From assembly GCA_027492205.1 (NCBI GenBank), contig JAOZFN010000011.1:124001-188000 (forward strand): a stretch of 64,000 bases of DNA. Direction: 5' to 3'. Shown piece by piece: positions 7,619-16,132 of this stretch; position 1 is the stretch's first letter; every line of letters begins with the position of its first letter. This DNA is from Thermoproteota archaeon. Its GTDB lineage: Archaea > Korarchaeota > Korarchaeia > Korarchaeales > Korarchaeaceae. The notes beneath the pieces are model-generated. The model did no database searches, had not been told where the DNA came from, and saw nothing but the letters and a program-made list of their open reading frames with translations. Both the position numbers and the translations under genes were made by a program.

Positions 7619-8279
7619 CTGAGAGCACCCTCCTGGCCTTCGCCGCGTAGGAGAGCCCGGCCCAGGCGTAGCTCAGGGAGATGGTCAGGATCATCGCCAC
7701 GTACTGGGTCACGTCGCTGTCCAGGGGCAGAAGCAGGGGCACCGAGGCCAGGTTGACCGCCCCGACTATCGCGGGCTCCCTGCCCGGGTCCCTCCCCCTC
7801 AACCTCTCGACTGCCCAGTTGGATAGGTTCCCCAGGCCGAGCGCCGGGCAGAGGCTGATGGTGAGCTTGTCGGCCCACGTGAGGTGGTAGAACCTGCCGA
7901 CGGCGAGGGGGAGGCCGGCCCCGACGGCGAAGGCCAGGACCCACGCCGCCGCGACCCGCGACCTCGCCCTCAGCCACGGCGTCTCACGATCCGAGAGCGC
8001 CCTCGACAGCTCCTCCACCCTCGACATGTTCTCGGCGAAGGCCCGCGTTATCAGGGCGGCTATGGTCAGCCATATGGCGGCCTGCAGGGCGCCGACGGTC
8101 CCGGGCGAAGCTGGCAGGGCGCTCACCGCCAGGGAGAGGCCTCCCCCCAGAAGCCCCGCCGCCGCCCACCAGGCGTAGAGCTTCGATACGGCGGCCAATC
8201 GCTCGTACTCCAGGTATCTCCTCAGGCGGTCGAGGGTCCTGGTGAACTCCCTGAGGTTCTCGATGTCCGCATCCGGCAC
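7608..8279 (-). CDS. Six-helix membrane protein paired with the winged-helix regulator
   Basis: This 223-residue protein has a short cytoplasmic N-terminus with a coiled-coil-like helix (NLREFTRTLDRLRRYLEYER) and six predicted membrane helices in three pairs. The ATG at 8279 gives a full-length product. The pairing with a winged-helix protein resembles archaeal units in which a membrane protein tunes a regulator, but no catalytic motif is visible. The next gene, an ABC exporter, diverges about 100 bp away. I recognise no named family. Confidence 0.75.
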   Translation of the reverse strand: MPDADIENLREFTRTLDRLRRYLEYERLAAVSKLYAWWAAAGLLGGGLSLAVSALPASPGTVGALQAAIWLTIAALITRAFAENMSRVEELSRALSDRETPWLRARSRVAAAWVLAFAVGAGLPLAVGRFYHLTWADKLTISLCPALGLGNLSNWAVERLRGRDPGREPAIVGAVNLASVPLLLPLDSDVTQYVAMILTISLSYAWAGLSYAAKARRVLSGGR

Positions 8280-8376
8280 GCGCCCCCCTCCGGCGCTCTA
8301 AATTAACCTCCCACCTTTGTCTGCGGCGCAGAGGACCGCACCACCTTATAATCAGGGGCGTGGGCTTTAGGGCGGC

Positions 8377-9312
8377 ATGCCGGCGGTAGAGGTGAACGAG
8401 GTTCGGAAGTCCTACGGGGACGTGGTGGCGCTGGACGGGGTCTCCCTGGCCGTCGACGACGGTGAGATCTACGGCCTGCTGGGACCAAACGGGGCCGGAA
8501 AGACGACGCTCATGGAGATCATAGCTGGCCTGAGGGCCCCGGACTCGGGGGAGGTGAGGGTGCTAGGGGTCGACGTCGTCGAGCATCCCAGGAGGGTCAG
8601 GGAGCTCGTCGGCTTCAACCCCCAGGAGACCCTCCTGTACGACTCCCTCACCGCCAGGGAGAACCTCGAGTTCGTCGCGGCGCTGTACTCCATGCCCCGC
8701 GACGAGTTTCAGAGGAGGCTCGAGGAGCTCACCGATCTGCTGGGAATGGCTGAGTTCCTGGACAGACGGACGGGGAAGCTCTCCGGAGGACAGCGGAGGA
8801 GGGTGAGCCTAGCAGCCTCGCTCCTCCACCGGCCGCCGGTCATAATTCTGGACGAGCCCACCGTTGGCCTGGACCCGGACGCAAGGAGGGACTTCTGGGA
8901 CCTCATAGAGGGGCTGAGGTCGGAGGGCCGCACGCTGCTCATCAGCACTCACTACATGGAGGAGGCGGACGAGCTGTGCGACAGGGTGGCGATAATCGAC
9001 CGGGGGAGGATAGTCGCGGTCGGGCGACCGGAGGAGCTGAAGGCCAGGCGCGGGGGGAGGTCCAAGGTGATCGTGAGGGTCAGGAGGAGGCACGTGGACA
9101 GGGCGCTGGAGATCTTGGGGGGTCACTCGCCCTCGCTGACCGCCGATGGCATCGTGATCGAGGCCGAGGACCCGAGGACCCTCGTCCCCGACTTGGTCTC
9201 TCTCCTCCAGTCGAAGGGGGTCGACCCGGAGAGCGTCGAGATCAGGTCTCCGACTCTGGAGGACGTGTTCCTGAACCTCACCGGGAGGAGACTCGCGGAG
9301 GTGGTCGAATGA
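8377..9312 (+). CDS. ABC-2 type exporter, ATP-binding subunit
   Basis: This 311-residue ATPase powers the membrane subunit encoded next. It has Walker A GPNGAGKTTLME (near residues 35-46), signature LSGGQRRRVSLAAS, Walker B VIILDEPTVGLD and the switch His (LISTHYMEEADE). The C-terminal 80 residues form the extra domain usual in drug and antibiotic exporter ATPases (DrrA/CcmA type). A TATA element (CTTATAATC, 8344-8352) precedes the ATG by about 26 bp. Its TGA overlaps the ATG of the permease (ATGA), so the two are translationally coupled. The substrate is unknown. Confidence 0.93.
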   Translation: MPAVEVNEVRKSYGDVVALDGVSLAVDDGEIYGLLGPNGAGKTTLMEIIAGLRAPDSGEVRVLGVDVVEHPRRVRELVGFNPQETLLYDSLTARENLEFVAALYSMPRDEFQRRLEELTDLLGMAEFLDRRTGKLSGGQRRRVSLAASLLHRPPVIILDEPTVGLDPDARRDFWDLIEGLRSEGRTLLISTHYMEEADELCDRVAIIDRGRIVAVGRPEELKARRGGRSKVIVRVRRRHVDRALEILGGHSPSLTADGIVIEAEDPRTLVPDLVSLLQSKGVDPESVEIRSPTLEDVFLNLTGRRLAEVVE

Positions 9313-10538
9313 GGCCCTGGGCGGCGATCGCGAAGAAGGACGCGCTCCTCTTCTTCAGGAGCAGGTCCACCCTCTTCTGGACCCTCGCGTTCCCCCTGGT
9401 CATGATGCTGCTCTTCTCGGCGATATTCGGGGGGCAGGGCGGCTCTATGTACGACGTGGCGCTGGTGGACCGCGACGGCGGTCAGCTGGCCCGCGCCTTC
9501 GCGGGGGCCCTGAACTCCACCGGCCTGTTCAACCTCCACCGATTTGACGACCTCGAGGTCGCGAGGGAGGCCGTGAAGCTGGGGAGGGAGGACCTAGTCG
9601 GCCTCCTGGTGATTCCTCCGGGCTTCACCGAGAACCTGACCTCCGGCAGGGGGGCTAGGATACAGTTCTTCGTCAGGGAGGGGAGCCCACAGACGCAGCA
9701 GGCCGTCGCGTCCATGATCGCCGGGTTCGTCGAGGGGTTCAACGAGGAGTACAGGCGCAGGGCCCTAGAGATGATGTCGGCCTACATCCCCGAGAACCTC
9801 TCGGTCCACGGGCTCGGGGGGGCCATGACCAGGGAGGACCTGATCGAGTACCTCGAGACTTTCGCAAGCCCGGTCGACGTCAGGGTGGCCCTGATCAGCA
9901 GGCCGGAGGTGACCTCCGAGACCGCGGCCTACTGGGAGAACGAGGGGCACTGGGTCTCCATAATGTTCGCCTACTCGTTCATATTCTCAGGGATGGTCGG
10001 GGCTGCGGCCTTGCTGGCCGGGGAGAAGATGGCCAAGACGCTGAAGAGGATCAGGATGTCCCCGGCCTCGATATGGCAGCTGCTGGCGGGAAAGGTCGTC
10101 GGCGAGCTGGTCATCCTCACGCTGTCACAGATCGCGCTCGTCGCCGCCACGGTCCTGATCCTGAGGCCGCAGATAAACTGGAGTCCGGCCCTCGTGCCGC
10201 TGATCTTGGCCGGGGACCTTGCCGGGGCAAGCCTCGGCCTTCTCGTGGCGGAGGCCTCCCCCGACCCTCGGGCAGCGGCCGAGGCGACGACGGCCGTCGG
10301 CGTCTTCCTGCAGTTCTTCATAGGGATGTACTTCCCGGTGCAGTTCCTCCCCGGTCCGCTGAGGGCGTTTGCCAGGGTTCTTCCGTTCACCAAGGCCGTC
10401 CAGGCCCTCGACCTGATCCTCCTTCAGGGGTACGGCCTAGAGCAGGTGGTGGCTCCGGCCGCCTATCTCTCTATATCGGCCGTCATCTTCACGGCTCTGG
10501 CCGTGGCGCTGTTCCCGAAGTGGGCTGGCGAGGAGTAG
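9309..10538 (+). CDS. ABC-2 type exporter, permease subunit
   Basis: This 409-residue protein has an N-terminal membrane helix (LFWTLAFPLVMMLLFSAIFGG) and a large extracytoplasmic domain to about residue 210. Five to six C-terminal helices follow, starting with SIMFAYSFIFSGMVGAAALLA. This is the ABC-2 membrane fold with the motif GEKMAKTLKRIRMSP between helices 2 and 3. The start at 9309 overlaps the stop of the ATPase gene. It forms the export channel with the product of the previous gene. Confidence 0.9.
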   Translation: MRPWAAIAKKDALLFFRSRSTLFWTLAFPLVMMLLFSAIFGGQGGSMYDVALVDRDGGQLARAFAGALNSTGLFNLHRFDDLEVAREAVKLGREDLVGLLVIPPGFTENLTSGRGARIQFFVREGSPQTQQAVASMIAGFVEGFNEEYRRRALEMMSAYIPENLSVHGLGGAMTREDLIEYLETFASPVDVRVALISRPEVTSETAAYWENEGHWVSIMFAYSFIFSGMVGAAALLAGEKMAKTLKRIRMSPASIWQLLAGKVVGELVILTLSQIALVAATVLILRPQINWSPALVPLILAGDLAGASLGLLVAEASPDPRAAAEATTAVGVFLQFFIGMYFPVQFLPGPLRAFARVLPFTKAVQALDLILLQGYGLEQVVAPAAYLSISAVIFTALAVALFPKWAGEE

Positions 10539-10582
10539 CCGGGGTCGCCGAGATCCTGGTGGGGGGAGGGGGCCTCCTGACC

Positions 10583-11857
10583 CTACCCCTCGGCCCTTCG
10601 TCTCCTCCCCCACCTTATCTTTGCGGTGAGTATCTTCTCGGAGGAGAATATCCTGTCGGCCACCGCGGCAACCCCCAGCGTCCAGGCGCAGAGGTAGAGG
10701 ACGCTGGCGGCGTAGGCACCCCAATCCCTCCACACCAGGGCCTGAGACGCGAGGGCCAAGTGAGAGAACGGAATCGCCTGCAGCGCGAGCGCCGCGGCCC
10801 TGGGAAGAGACCGAATGTCGGCGAACATGAGCAGAAACGCCGGCAGGAAGACCAAGACGAACAGGTTACTCACCAGCGCCTGGGCCGATCTCACGTCCTC
10901 GGTGAAGGCCGCCAGGACCGTGGCCAGCGTCAGGGCGAGCATGTTGGCTGCGACCAGCGAAACGCCGAGGGCGACGACCTCTCTGGGCCCCAGCAGGCTC
11001 AGCTCCGCCGTGGGGCCCTCGGCGCCGGCGGGAGTGACCACCCTCATGTAGTAGACGAGCCCCGCGATTACGCCCGCGCTGCCGAGAGTGGCCACGACGG
11101 CTGATCCTGAGAGCTTGGCCAGGAGTATGCTCCTCCGGCTCACGGGGAGCGTCAAAAGCGTCTCAAGCGTCTTCTCCTCCTTCTCAACCGCGATCGAAGT
11201 TGCCGCGATCTGCATCGCGAATATCAGAACAAGGGAGGCCACCATGGGCAGCATGGTCGCCTGCCCCGCGATCGCTCCCGCGACGGCGTCGGGCGGGACG
11301 TCGAGCACCTGCCCCCTGAACACCGAGGAGTAGGAGACCTGGAGCGGGTCGAGCACCGCCTGCGGATCCGAGACACCCAGCTCCTCCACTAGGGCAGACG
11401 CGAGCGCCTGGGAGGCGGCGTCTATGGCCCCGCCGAGCCTGCCCGTGAACATGACGGAGGAGAACCCTCCCCTCTCGAAGAAGACGGTGACCCTCACAGG
11501 GATCCTCTCTCCGGACCTGAGGGACTCTCCAAATCCTTCGGGAATCTCTATCAGGGCCCCGGCCCCTAGGGACAGGGCCTCCCGCATCGCGTCCTCCGGC
11601 GACGTGACCTCGAGCACGGTCCCGGTGGCCTTGAGCGCGGCGACCACGACGGCCGACTCCCTGGAGTGGTCGAGGTCCAGCACCGCGACGGGCGTGGTGA
11701 GGGCGGTCCTCTCGGCCGCGGACATCGAGGCCCGGGTGGCGAGCCCTATCACGGGGTAGAGGATCGTTGGCAGCAGGATCATCCCCACCAGGATCTTCGG
11801 GTCGCGAAGGAGGTCGAGGACCTCCTTCCTGACCAGGCTCCTCAGCGCCCCGCTCAT
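10583..11857 (-). CDS. NatB-like ABC-2 permease
   Basis: This 424-residue protein matches the NatB/ABC-2 layout: cytoplasmic start (VRKEVLDLLRDPKILVGMI), helix 1, a large external domain (residues 45-210), then five or six helices with VEKEEKTLETLLTLPVSRR between helices 2 and 3. NatAB exports Na+ in Bacillus, but relatives carry other substrates. The start overlaps the stop of the ATPase gene by 4 bp. It is a second exporter, convergent with the one at 8377-10538. Confidence 0.88.
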   Translation of the reverse strand: MSGALRSLVRKEVLDLLRDPKILVGMILLPTILYPVIGLATRASMSAAERTALTTPVAVLDLDHSRESAVVVAALKATGTVLEVTSPEDAMREALSLGAGALIEIPEGFGESLRSGERIPVRVTVFFERGGFSSVMFTGRLGGAIDAASQALASALVEELGVSDPQAVLDPLQVSYSSVFRGQVLDVPPDAVAGAIAGQATMLPMVASLVLIFAMQIAATSIAVEKEEKTLETLLTLPVSRRSILLAKLSGSAVVATLGSAGVIAGLVYYMRVVTPAGAEGPTAELSLLGPREVVALGVSLVAANMLALTLATVLAAFTEDVRSAQALVSNLFVLVFLPAFLLMFADIRSLPRAAALALQAIPFSHLALASQALVWRDWGAYAASVLYLCAWTLGVAAVADRIFSSEKILTAKIRWGRRRRAEG

Positions 11858-12582
11858 ACGGCCGCCACCCCCACGAAGACCTCCTCGAGGTCGCCGGCGC
11901 TGTACTTGGCCTTCAGCTCAGAGGGCTCGCCCTCTATCAGCAGCCTGCCCCTGTGCAGGAGCCCGACCCTGTCGCACAGCCTCTCGACCTCCAGCATGTT
12001 GTGGCTCGACAGTATCACGGTCAACCCCTTCTCATCCACGTACTCCCTGATCACCCTCCTGACGTGGTGGGCGTGTATCACGTCCAGCCCGCTGGTGGGC
12101 TCGTCCAGTATCGCGAGCCTGGGCCTGACCATGAGGGCCCTGGCCAGGGTGAGCCTCCTCTTCATGCCCCTGCTGTAGGTCTTGACCCTGTCCCTTATCC
12201 TGTCGCCGAGCGCGGCTATCCGGACGCCCTCCTCCACCATCTCCTCCAGCTCGGACTCGTCCCTGGCGTAGAAGGAGGCCATGAACTTCAGGAACTCCAG
12301 ACCCGAGAGGTTCCGATAGGCGCCGGCCTCCTCAGGGAGGTAGCTCATCACCGCCCTGGCCTCCTCAGGCCTCTCCAGCACGTCTATGCCAAAGACCTCG
12401 ACCGAGCCGGAGTCAGGCCTCAGGAGGGTGGCGATTATTCGCAGGGTCGTGGTCTTTCCGGCGCCGTTGGGTCCAATCAGGCCGTAGATCTCTCCCTGGT
12501 TTACGACGAGGTCCAGTCCCTTGAGGGCCTCCACCTTGCCGTAGCTCTTGTGGAGGCCCCTCACCACCACGCTCGGGGGCAT
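11854..12582 (-). CDS. NatA-like ABC transporter ATP-binding subunit
   Basis: This 242-residue ATPase has Walker A GPNGAGKTTTLR, signature YSRGMKRRLTLARA, Walker B LAILDEPTSGLD and the switch His in VILSSHNMLEVERLC. The signature variant YSRGM is the normal one for NatA-type exporters. It is first in a two-gene operon with the permease at 10583-11857. Upstream, an AT-rich GGTTAAAGC at about 12607-12615 may be its promoter. The substrate is not predictable from sequence. Confidence 0.92.
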   Translation of the reverse strand: MPPSVVVRGLHKSYGKVEALKGLDLVVNQGEIYGLIGPNGAGKTTTLRIIATLLRPDSGSVEVFGIDVLERPEEARAVMSYLPEEAGAYRNLSGLEFLKFMASFYARDESELEEMVEEGVRIAALGDRIRDRVKTYSRGMKRRLTLARALMVRPRLAILDEPTSGLDVIHAHHVRRVIREYVDEKGLTVILSSHNMLEVERLCDRVGLLHRGRLLIEGEPSELKAKYSAGDLEEVFVGVAAV

Positions 12583-12667
12583 CGACGGGCCTAGCCTGAG
12601 CTGGAGCTTTAACCGTTCAGCGGGTGGAGTTTACGACCGCACCCGGAGAAAAACTGGAGAGGGGGTG

Positions 12668-13795
12668 TTACCCCTCGACCTCGGCGGGCATGAACAGCCC
12701 GACTATGGTCTTGATGCCGAAAGTCTGGATGACGTTCAGCATGAACGCCAGAAACCCTAGGGTGAGCAGGGCGCCGAAGAACGCGGCTGACGCCATGTAG
12801 GGCAGGTAGGCGTCGGTGAAGTAGAGGGTCCTCCTGGCATCCCGCCGCTCCAGGCCAGCCCCATCGAGAACGACATCCCTATGCCGCCGATCGTTCACAG
12901 CCAGAAGTGGAGGTTGCCGAAGGTCTTGCTCTTCAGCTCCGTCCCTGTGAGCATGGGCGTCAGCGCGTAGATGGCCGCGAAGAGTATGCTGCTGAGTCCT
13001 GTGAGGAGCATCTAGTGGACGTGGAACCCAGGCCCCACTGGGTGTTGTGCAACACCGTGTTGAGGGCGTAGTTTGCCTGGAGGAGGCCGGCCATGCCGCC
13101 GAGCAGGAATCCCGTGATTCCTCCCACCATGAACTTGACCGGCAGGGTCAGCTTGACGGGTCTGGCGAGCCAGAGCGTCATCAGCGCGGCGAAAAACGTC
13201 AGGCCCAAGGTGAAGCCCTCGCCCCAGGTGATGAACTGACCGACACGAGCCTCAGGATCGTGGGCTGAGGCCTGTCGGAGAGCAGGTGGTGGCTCCAGAC
13301 CCCCATGGATATTATCAGGTCGGCTAGGACGACGTACCTAACGAACTCCTCGCCGTACAGCTTTCTCCCCGCCAGGAGCGGCGCGAGCAGGTAGAGGGTC
13401 CCGGCAGTCCAGATGAGGACGTCGCCGTCGGCTATCATGTCCAGGCCCCCACCAGTAGATGTTCTTGTAGATCAGCGGGTCGATGACGAGTGGGTCGAGC
13501 CCCCCGGCGAACGCCCTGTGGAGGGTGAACCCAGCTATCAGGGCGCCTGCTCCAGCCAAGACGAACGCGTTGATCACGGCGTCGATAGATCCCCTGAACA
13601 CGGGCAGCTTCTGCTCCTGGCCGCCGTCTGGAAGCGTCGGCCTGGATGGCTCGAGGCCGAGGCCCAGCGGGATTCTCCTCCTGGCCCCCCTGAGCGCCCT
13701 GACGAGCCCACCTAGTCCGGAGGAGGCCACGAACAGGCTGACCAGGGTGGCCCTGCCGGTGAGGTCTGGTGGGAAGCGGCCCAGTATCGTGGCGA
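12668..13795 (-). pseudogene. Heme-copper oxidase subunit I, heavily decayed
   Basis: Minus-strand segments in different frames assemble into an oxygen-reductase subunit I. They are: GRFPPDLTGRATLVSLFV and a helix; IYKNIYWWG, then MIADGDVLIWTAGTLYLLAP; VWSHHLLSDRPQP; a break near 13210; ALMTLWLARPVKLTLPVKFM and NTVLHNTQW; an in-frame TAG (13013-13015) beside FHVH; MLLTGLSSILFAAIYALTP and NLHFWL; a TGA where Trp is expected (NLHFWL-stop-TIGGIG); then YFTDAYLPYMASAAFFGALL to a final TAA-type end near 12668. The conserved heme and Cu ligand regions (WSHHLLSDRPQP, HNTQW, FHVH) are still readable. The N-terminus is missing. The gene cannot make a working oxidase, and no subunit II is nearby. Confidence 0.88.
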
Positions 13796-13944
13796 GTCAA
13801 GGTTATAACTTCTGTGGAGACCCTCATGAAGGTCGGGAGCAAGCTGCTCGGGGATCTGGTGCCCTGAAGCCGGGGGGCGGCGCGGATCATTCGTCTATAG
13901 GATTCGTTCCAATCTGTTTAGTTCCTAGCGTCTGACAAACCTCG

Positions 13945-14325
13945 GTGAGAACCGTGCCCTGGGTTTGGCTTCCTAGGAGAAGGAAGAGACCCCCTCGTCG
14001 ACGGAGATCGGCTCCACTTCCTCCGCCTCCCCCTCCGCCTCCCCCCAGGAGGAGGCTACCCCGTCGGCCCACGGTCGAGGGGGACGGCGTGGACCTGGGC
14101 GACGTGGCGAGGTATGGTGGCGCCGCCGCGCTCGGGGCCGGCGCCGCCCTCCTGTTCGCCTATCGCGACAAGATTGCCAAGGCGCTGAAGGGCAAAGATG
14201 AGGTCACGGAAGAGGAGGTCAGGAGGGCGGTCGAAGACGCCGTGGCCGGCTCCGAAGGGGAGCTGTCAGAGGAGGACAAGGAGGAGATAGTGAGGAGGGT
14301 CCTCGAGGAGCTCAGGGGGGAGTGA
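13945..14325 (+). CDS. Small single-helix protein with acidic tail; 5' half possibly frameshifted
   Basis: The 126-codon frame begins at a GTG about 25 bp after a TATA-like TGTTTAGTT. Its second half is convincing: a membrane helix (YGGAAALGAGAALLFAYR), then a charged helix ending in EEIVRRVLEELRGE, all with G/C-ended codons. The first half reads as Arg and Pro runs with many T-ended codons. Over 13977-14065 another frame reads a Ser/Thr/Glu/Pro linker (EETPSSTEIGSTSSASPSA) with G/C-ended codons, so the natural frame there may be different. I recognise no family. Confidence 0.5.
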   Translation: MRTVPWVWLPRRRKRPPRRRRSAPLPPPPPPPPPRRRLPRRPTVEGDGVDLGDVARYGGAAALGAGAALLFAYRDKIAKALKGKDEVTEEEVRRAVEDAVAGSEGELSEEDKEEIVRRVLEELRGE

Positions 14326-14338
14326 CCCCCCACTCCCA

Positions 14339-14374
14339 CTAATTATTTCTCAGCGGGCACGTCCGCGCGTGCCC
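14339..14374 (+). promoter_or_regulatory. Promoter and palindrome on the Lrp start codon (likely autoregulation)
   Basis: A TATA box (TAATTATTT, 14340-14348) lies about 25 bp before the GTG start at 14369. Between them and across the start codon is a perfect inverted repeat: GGGCACG (14355-14361) and CGTGCCC (14368-14374), spacer 6. A regulator bound here would block RNA polymerase at the transcription start, the usual mode of Lrp autoregulation in archaea. Confidence 0.6.
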
Positions 14375-14872
14375 GTGAGGCTGGACGAGCTCGACCTCAA
14401 GATCTTGGCCTTGCTGTCTAGAGACGGCAGGATCCCTCTCTCGAGGCTCGCAGAGAAGTTGAGGGTGCCCAGGACAACCGTGAACTCCAGGCTCCTCAGA
14501 CTCAGGGAGGAGGGGGTGCTTGAGGGTTTTAGGGCCGAGATACCCCCGGACAAGCTGGGATACAAGCTCGTCGCGTTCGTCCTGGTGAAGGTCAGGAGGA
14601 CCAGGCCCGTCGACGGGATGTCCAACCAGGAGGTGTTGGCGAGATCCCTGGTCAGACAGACGGCTCAGGACCCCTCCCTCCCCTGGGTTGAGGAGGCTCA
14701 CATAATCACCGGGGAGTACGACCTCCTCCTCAAAGTCCGAGCCAGGGAGCTAGACCAGCTCACGAGGTTTCTAATAGCCCACATGGCTACACATGACGAC
14801 GTGGTACAGACCCACACCCTCTTGGCCCTGGAGACGGTCCACGAGGATCACACCCCTCCCCTGAGGCCCTAA
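14369..14872 (+). CDS. Lrp/AsnC family transcription regulator
   Basis: This 167-residue protein has an N-terminal helix-turn-helix (LDELDLKILALLSRDGRIPL, recognition helix PRTTVNSRLLRLREEG). A RAM-type ligand-binding domain follows from about residue 65, with an insertion (residues 80-105) and the strand IITGEYDLLLKVRARE. Family members form dimers to octamers and sense amino acids. The next gene is an asparagine synthetase-like enzyme, a plausible target (inference). The GTG start agrees with the TATA spacing, giving a leaderless mRNA whose start lies within the palindrome. Confidence 0.93.
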   Translation: MPVRLDELDLKILALLSRDGRIPLSRLAEKLRVPRTTVNSRLLRLREEGVLEGFRAEIPPDKLGYKLVAFVLVKVRRTRPVDGMSNQEVLARSLVRQTAQDPSLPWVEEAHIITGEYDLLLKVRARELDQLTRFLIAHMATHDDVVQTHTLLALETVHEDHTPPLRP

Positions 14873-15011
14873 CACTTCGACGATCTCTAGACCTTGCCAC
14901 GGGAATATAGACGATTAATTCTCCGTGATACTTCATAAGAGACGCCCATCTCCCGCAATATGGCCTCAAGATGACGACAACGGTTTTATCGGCGTTCGGC
15001 CGGGAGGCTGG

Positions 15012-16073
15012 GTGACCGGAGGGGTGCCTGAGACCTCAGCGATCCACCCGTCCGTCGCCAGGTTTGTCGAGGCCTCCAGACAGGGTTCCCGCTACCTGAG
15101 GGAGCTGGAGAGAAAACTATCCAAGCCGCACGTCGTCGCCAGGAGTGAGCGGGCCAGGGCCGTTCTGAGGGTCCAGGCGATCGCCCTGAGCGCCATCCGG
15201 GAGTTCCTCGACTCTCACGGATTCATAGAACTCCTCCCACCCATATTGGGGCCCGTTACGGATCCGGGGATCAGGGGGGCCGGGCAGGTCGTGGTCGACT
15301 ACTACGGCTGGCCCTACAGGGTGATGAGCAGCGCCATCCTGTACAAGCAGGCCGCCGCCTCGGCCCTCGGGAGGATCTACTTCGTGTCTCCGAACGTGAG
15401 GCTCGAGCCCCCGGAGGCGGCCCTCACCGGCCGGCACCTGGCGGAGTTCGTCCAGGTCGACGTAGAGGGCTCCGGGATGAGCTACGAGGAGGTCATGGAT
15501 CTGGTAGAGGGACTGCTGAAGCACGTCGTGGCCGTCGTGAAGGGGGAGGCGTACAGGGAGCTAGAGATCCTCGGGAGGGATCTGCCGGACTGCTCGGACC
15601 CCTTCCCAAGGCTCACCCACTCGAGGGCCGTGTCGATGCTCCGCTCCCTGGGCGTCGACGCTGACGAGGCGTCGGAGATCCCCTGGGATGGGGAGGTGAT
15701 CCTCTCCGGGCTGTTCAGGTCACCCTTCTTCATCACCGACTACCCGCTGGGATCCAGGGGGTTCTACGACCGGGAGGACCCCGAGCGGCCGGGGGTCCTG
15801 AGGGACTTCGACCTCATCTACCCGGAGGGGTTCGGGGAGGCGGCCAGCGGGGCGGAGAGGGAGTACGAGTATGAGAGAGTCCTCGCCAGGCTGAAGGCCT
15901 CGGGAGAGGACCCGGAGGAGTACGGCTGGTACCTGGGCATGCTCGCGGACGGGATCAAGCCGACGGCCGGCTTCGGAATAGGCGTCGAGAGGCTGACGAG
16001 GTTCCTCTGCGGCCTCGGCTCGGTCTGGGAGGCCAGGCTCTGTCCTAAGGTTCCGGGGGTCTACTCGCCCTGA
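15012..16073 (+). CDS. AsnRS-like asparagine synthetase (archaeal AS-AR type)
   Basis: The 353-residue product is a class II aminoacyl-tRNA synthetase catalytic core without an anticodon-binding domain. Visible class II features are motif 2-like LAEFVQVDVEGSGMSYEEVM and motif 3-like GIKPTAGFGIGVERLTRFLCG. Archaeal paralogues of this kind are known to make asparagine from aspartate, ammonia and ATP. The region FITDYPLGSRGFYDREDPER matches the active-site stretch of AsnRS/AspRS. I place the start at the GTG at 15012, because a TATA box (GTTTTATC, 14983-14990) lies 25 bp upstream and family alignment starts soon after. Confidence 0.85.
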   Translation: MTGGVPETSAIHPSVARFVEASRQGSRYLRELERKLSKPHVVARSERARAVLRVQAIALSAIREFLDSHGFIELLPPILGPVTDPGIRGAGQVVVDYYGWPYRVMSSAILYKQAAASALGRIYFVSPNVRLEPPEAALTGRHLAEFVQVDVEGSGMSYEEVMDLVEGLLKHVVAVVKGEAYRELEILGRDLPDCSDPFPRLTHSRAVSMLRSLGVDADEASEIPWDGEVILSGLFRSPFFITDYPLGSRGFYDREDPERPGVLRDFDLIYPEGFGEAASGAEREYEYERVLARLKASGEDPEEYGWYLGMLADGIKPTAGFGIGVERLTRFLCGLGSVWEARLCPKVPGVYSP

Positions 16074-16132
16074 GGGCCCCCGACCCCAGGCCCGTTTAAA
16101 CGGTTTCCCTGCTGGGGGCAGCGGGTCGCAGG

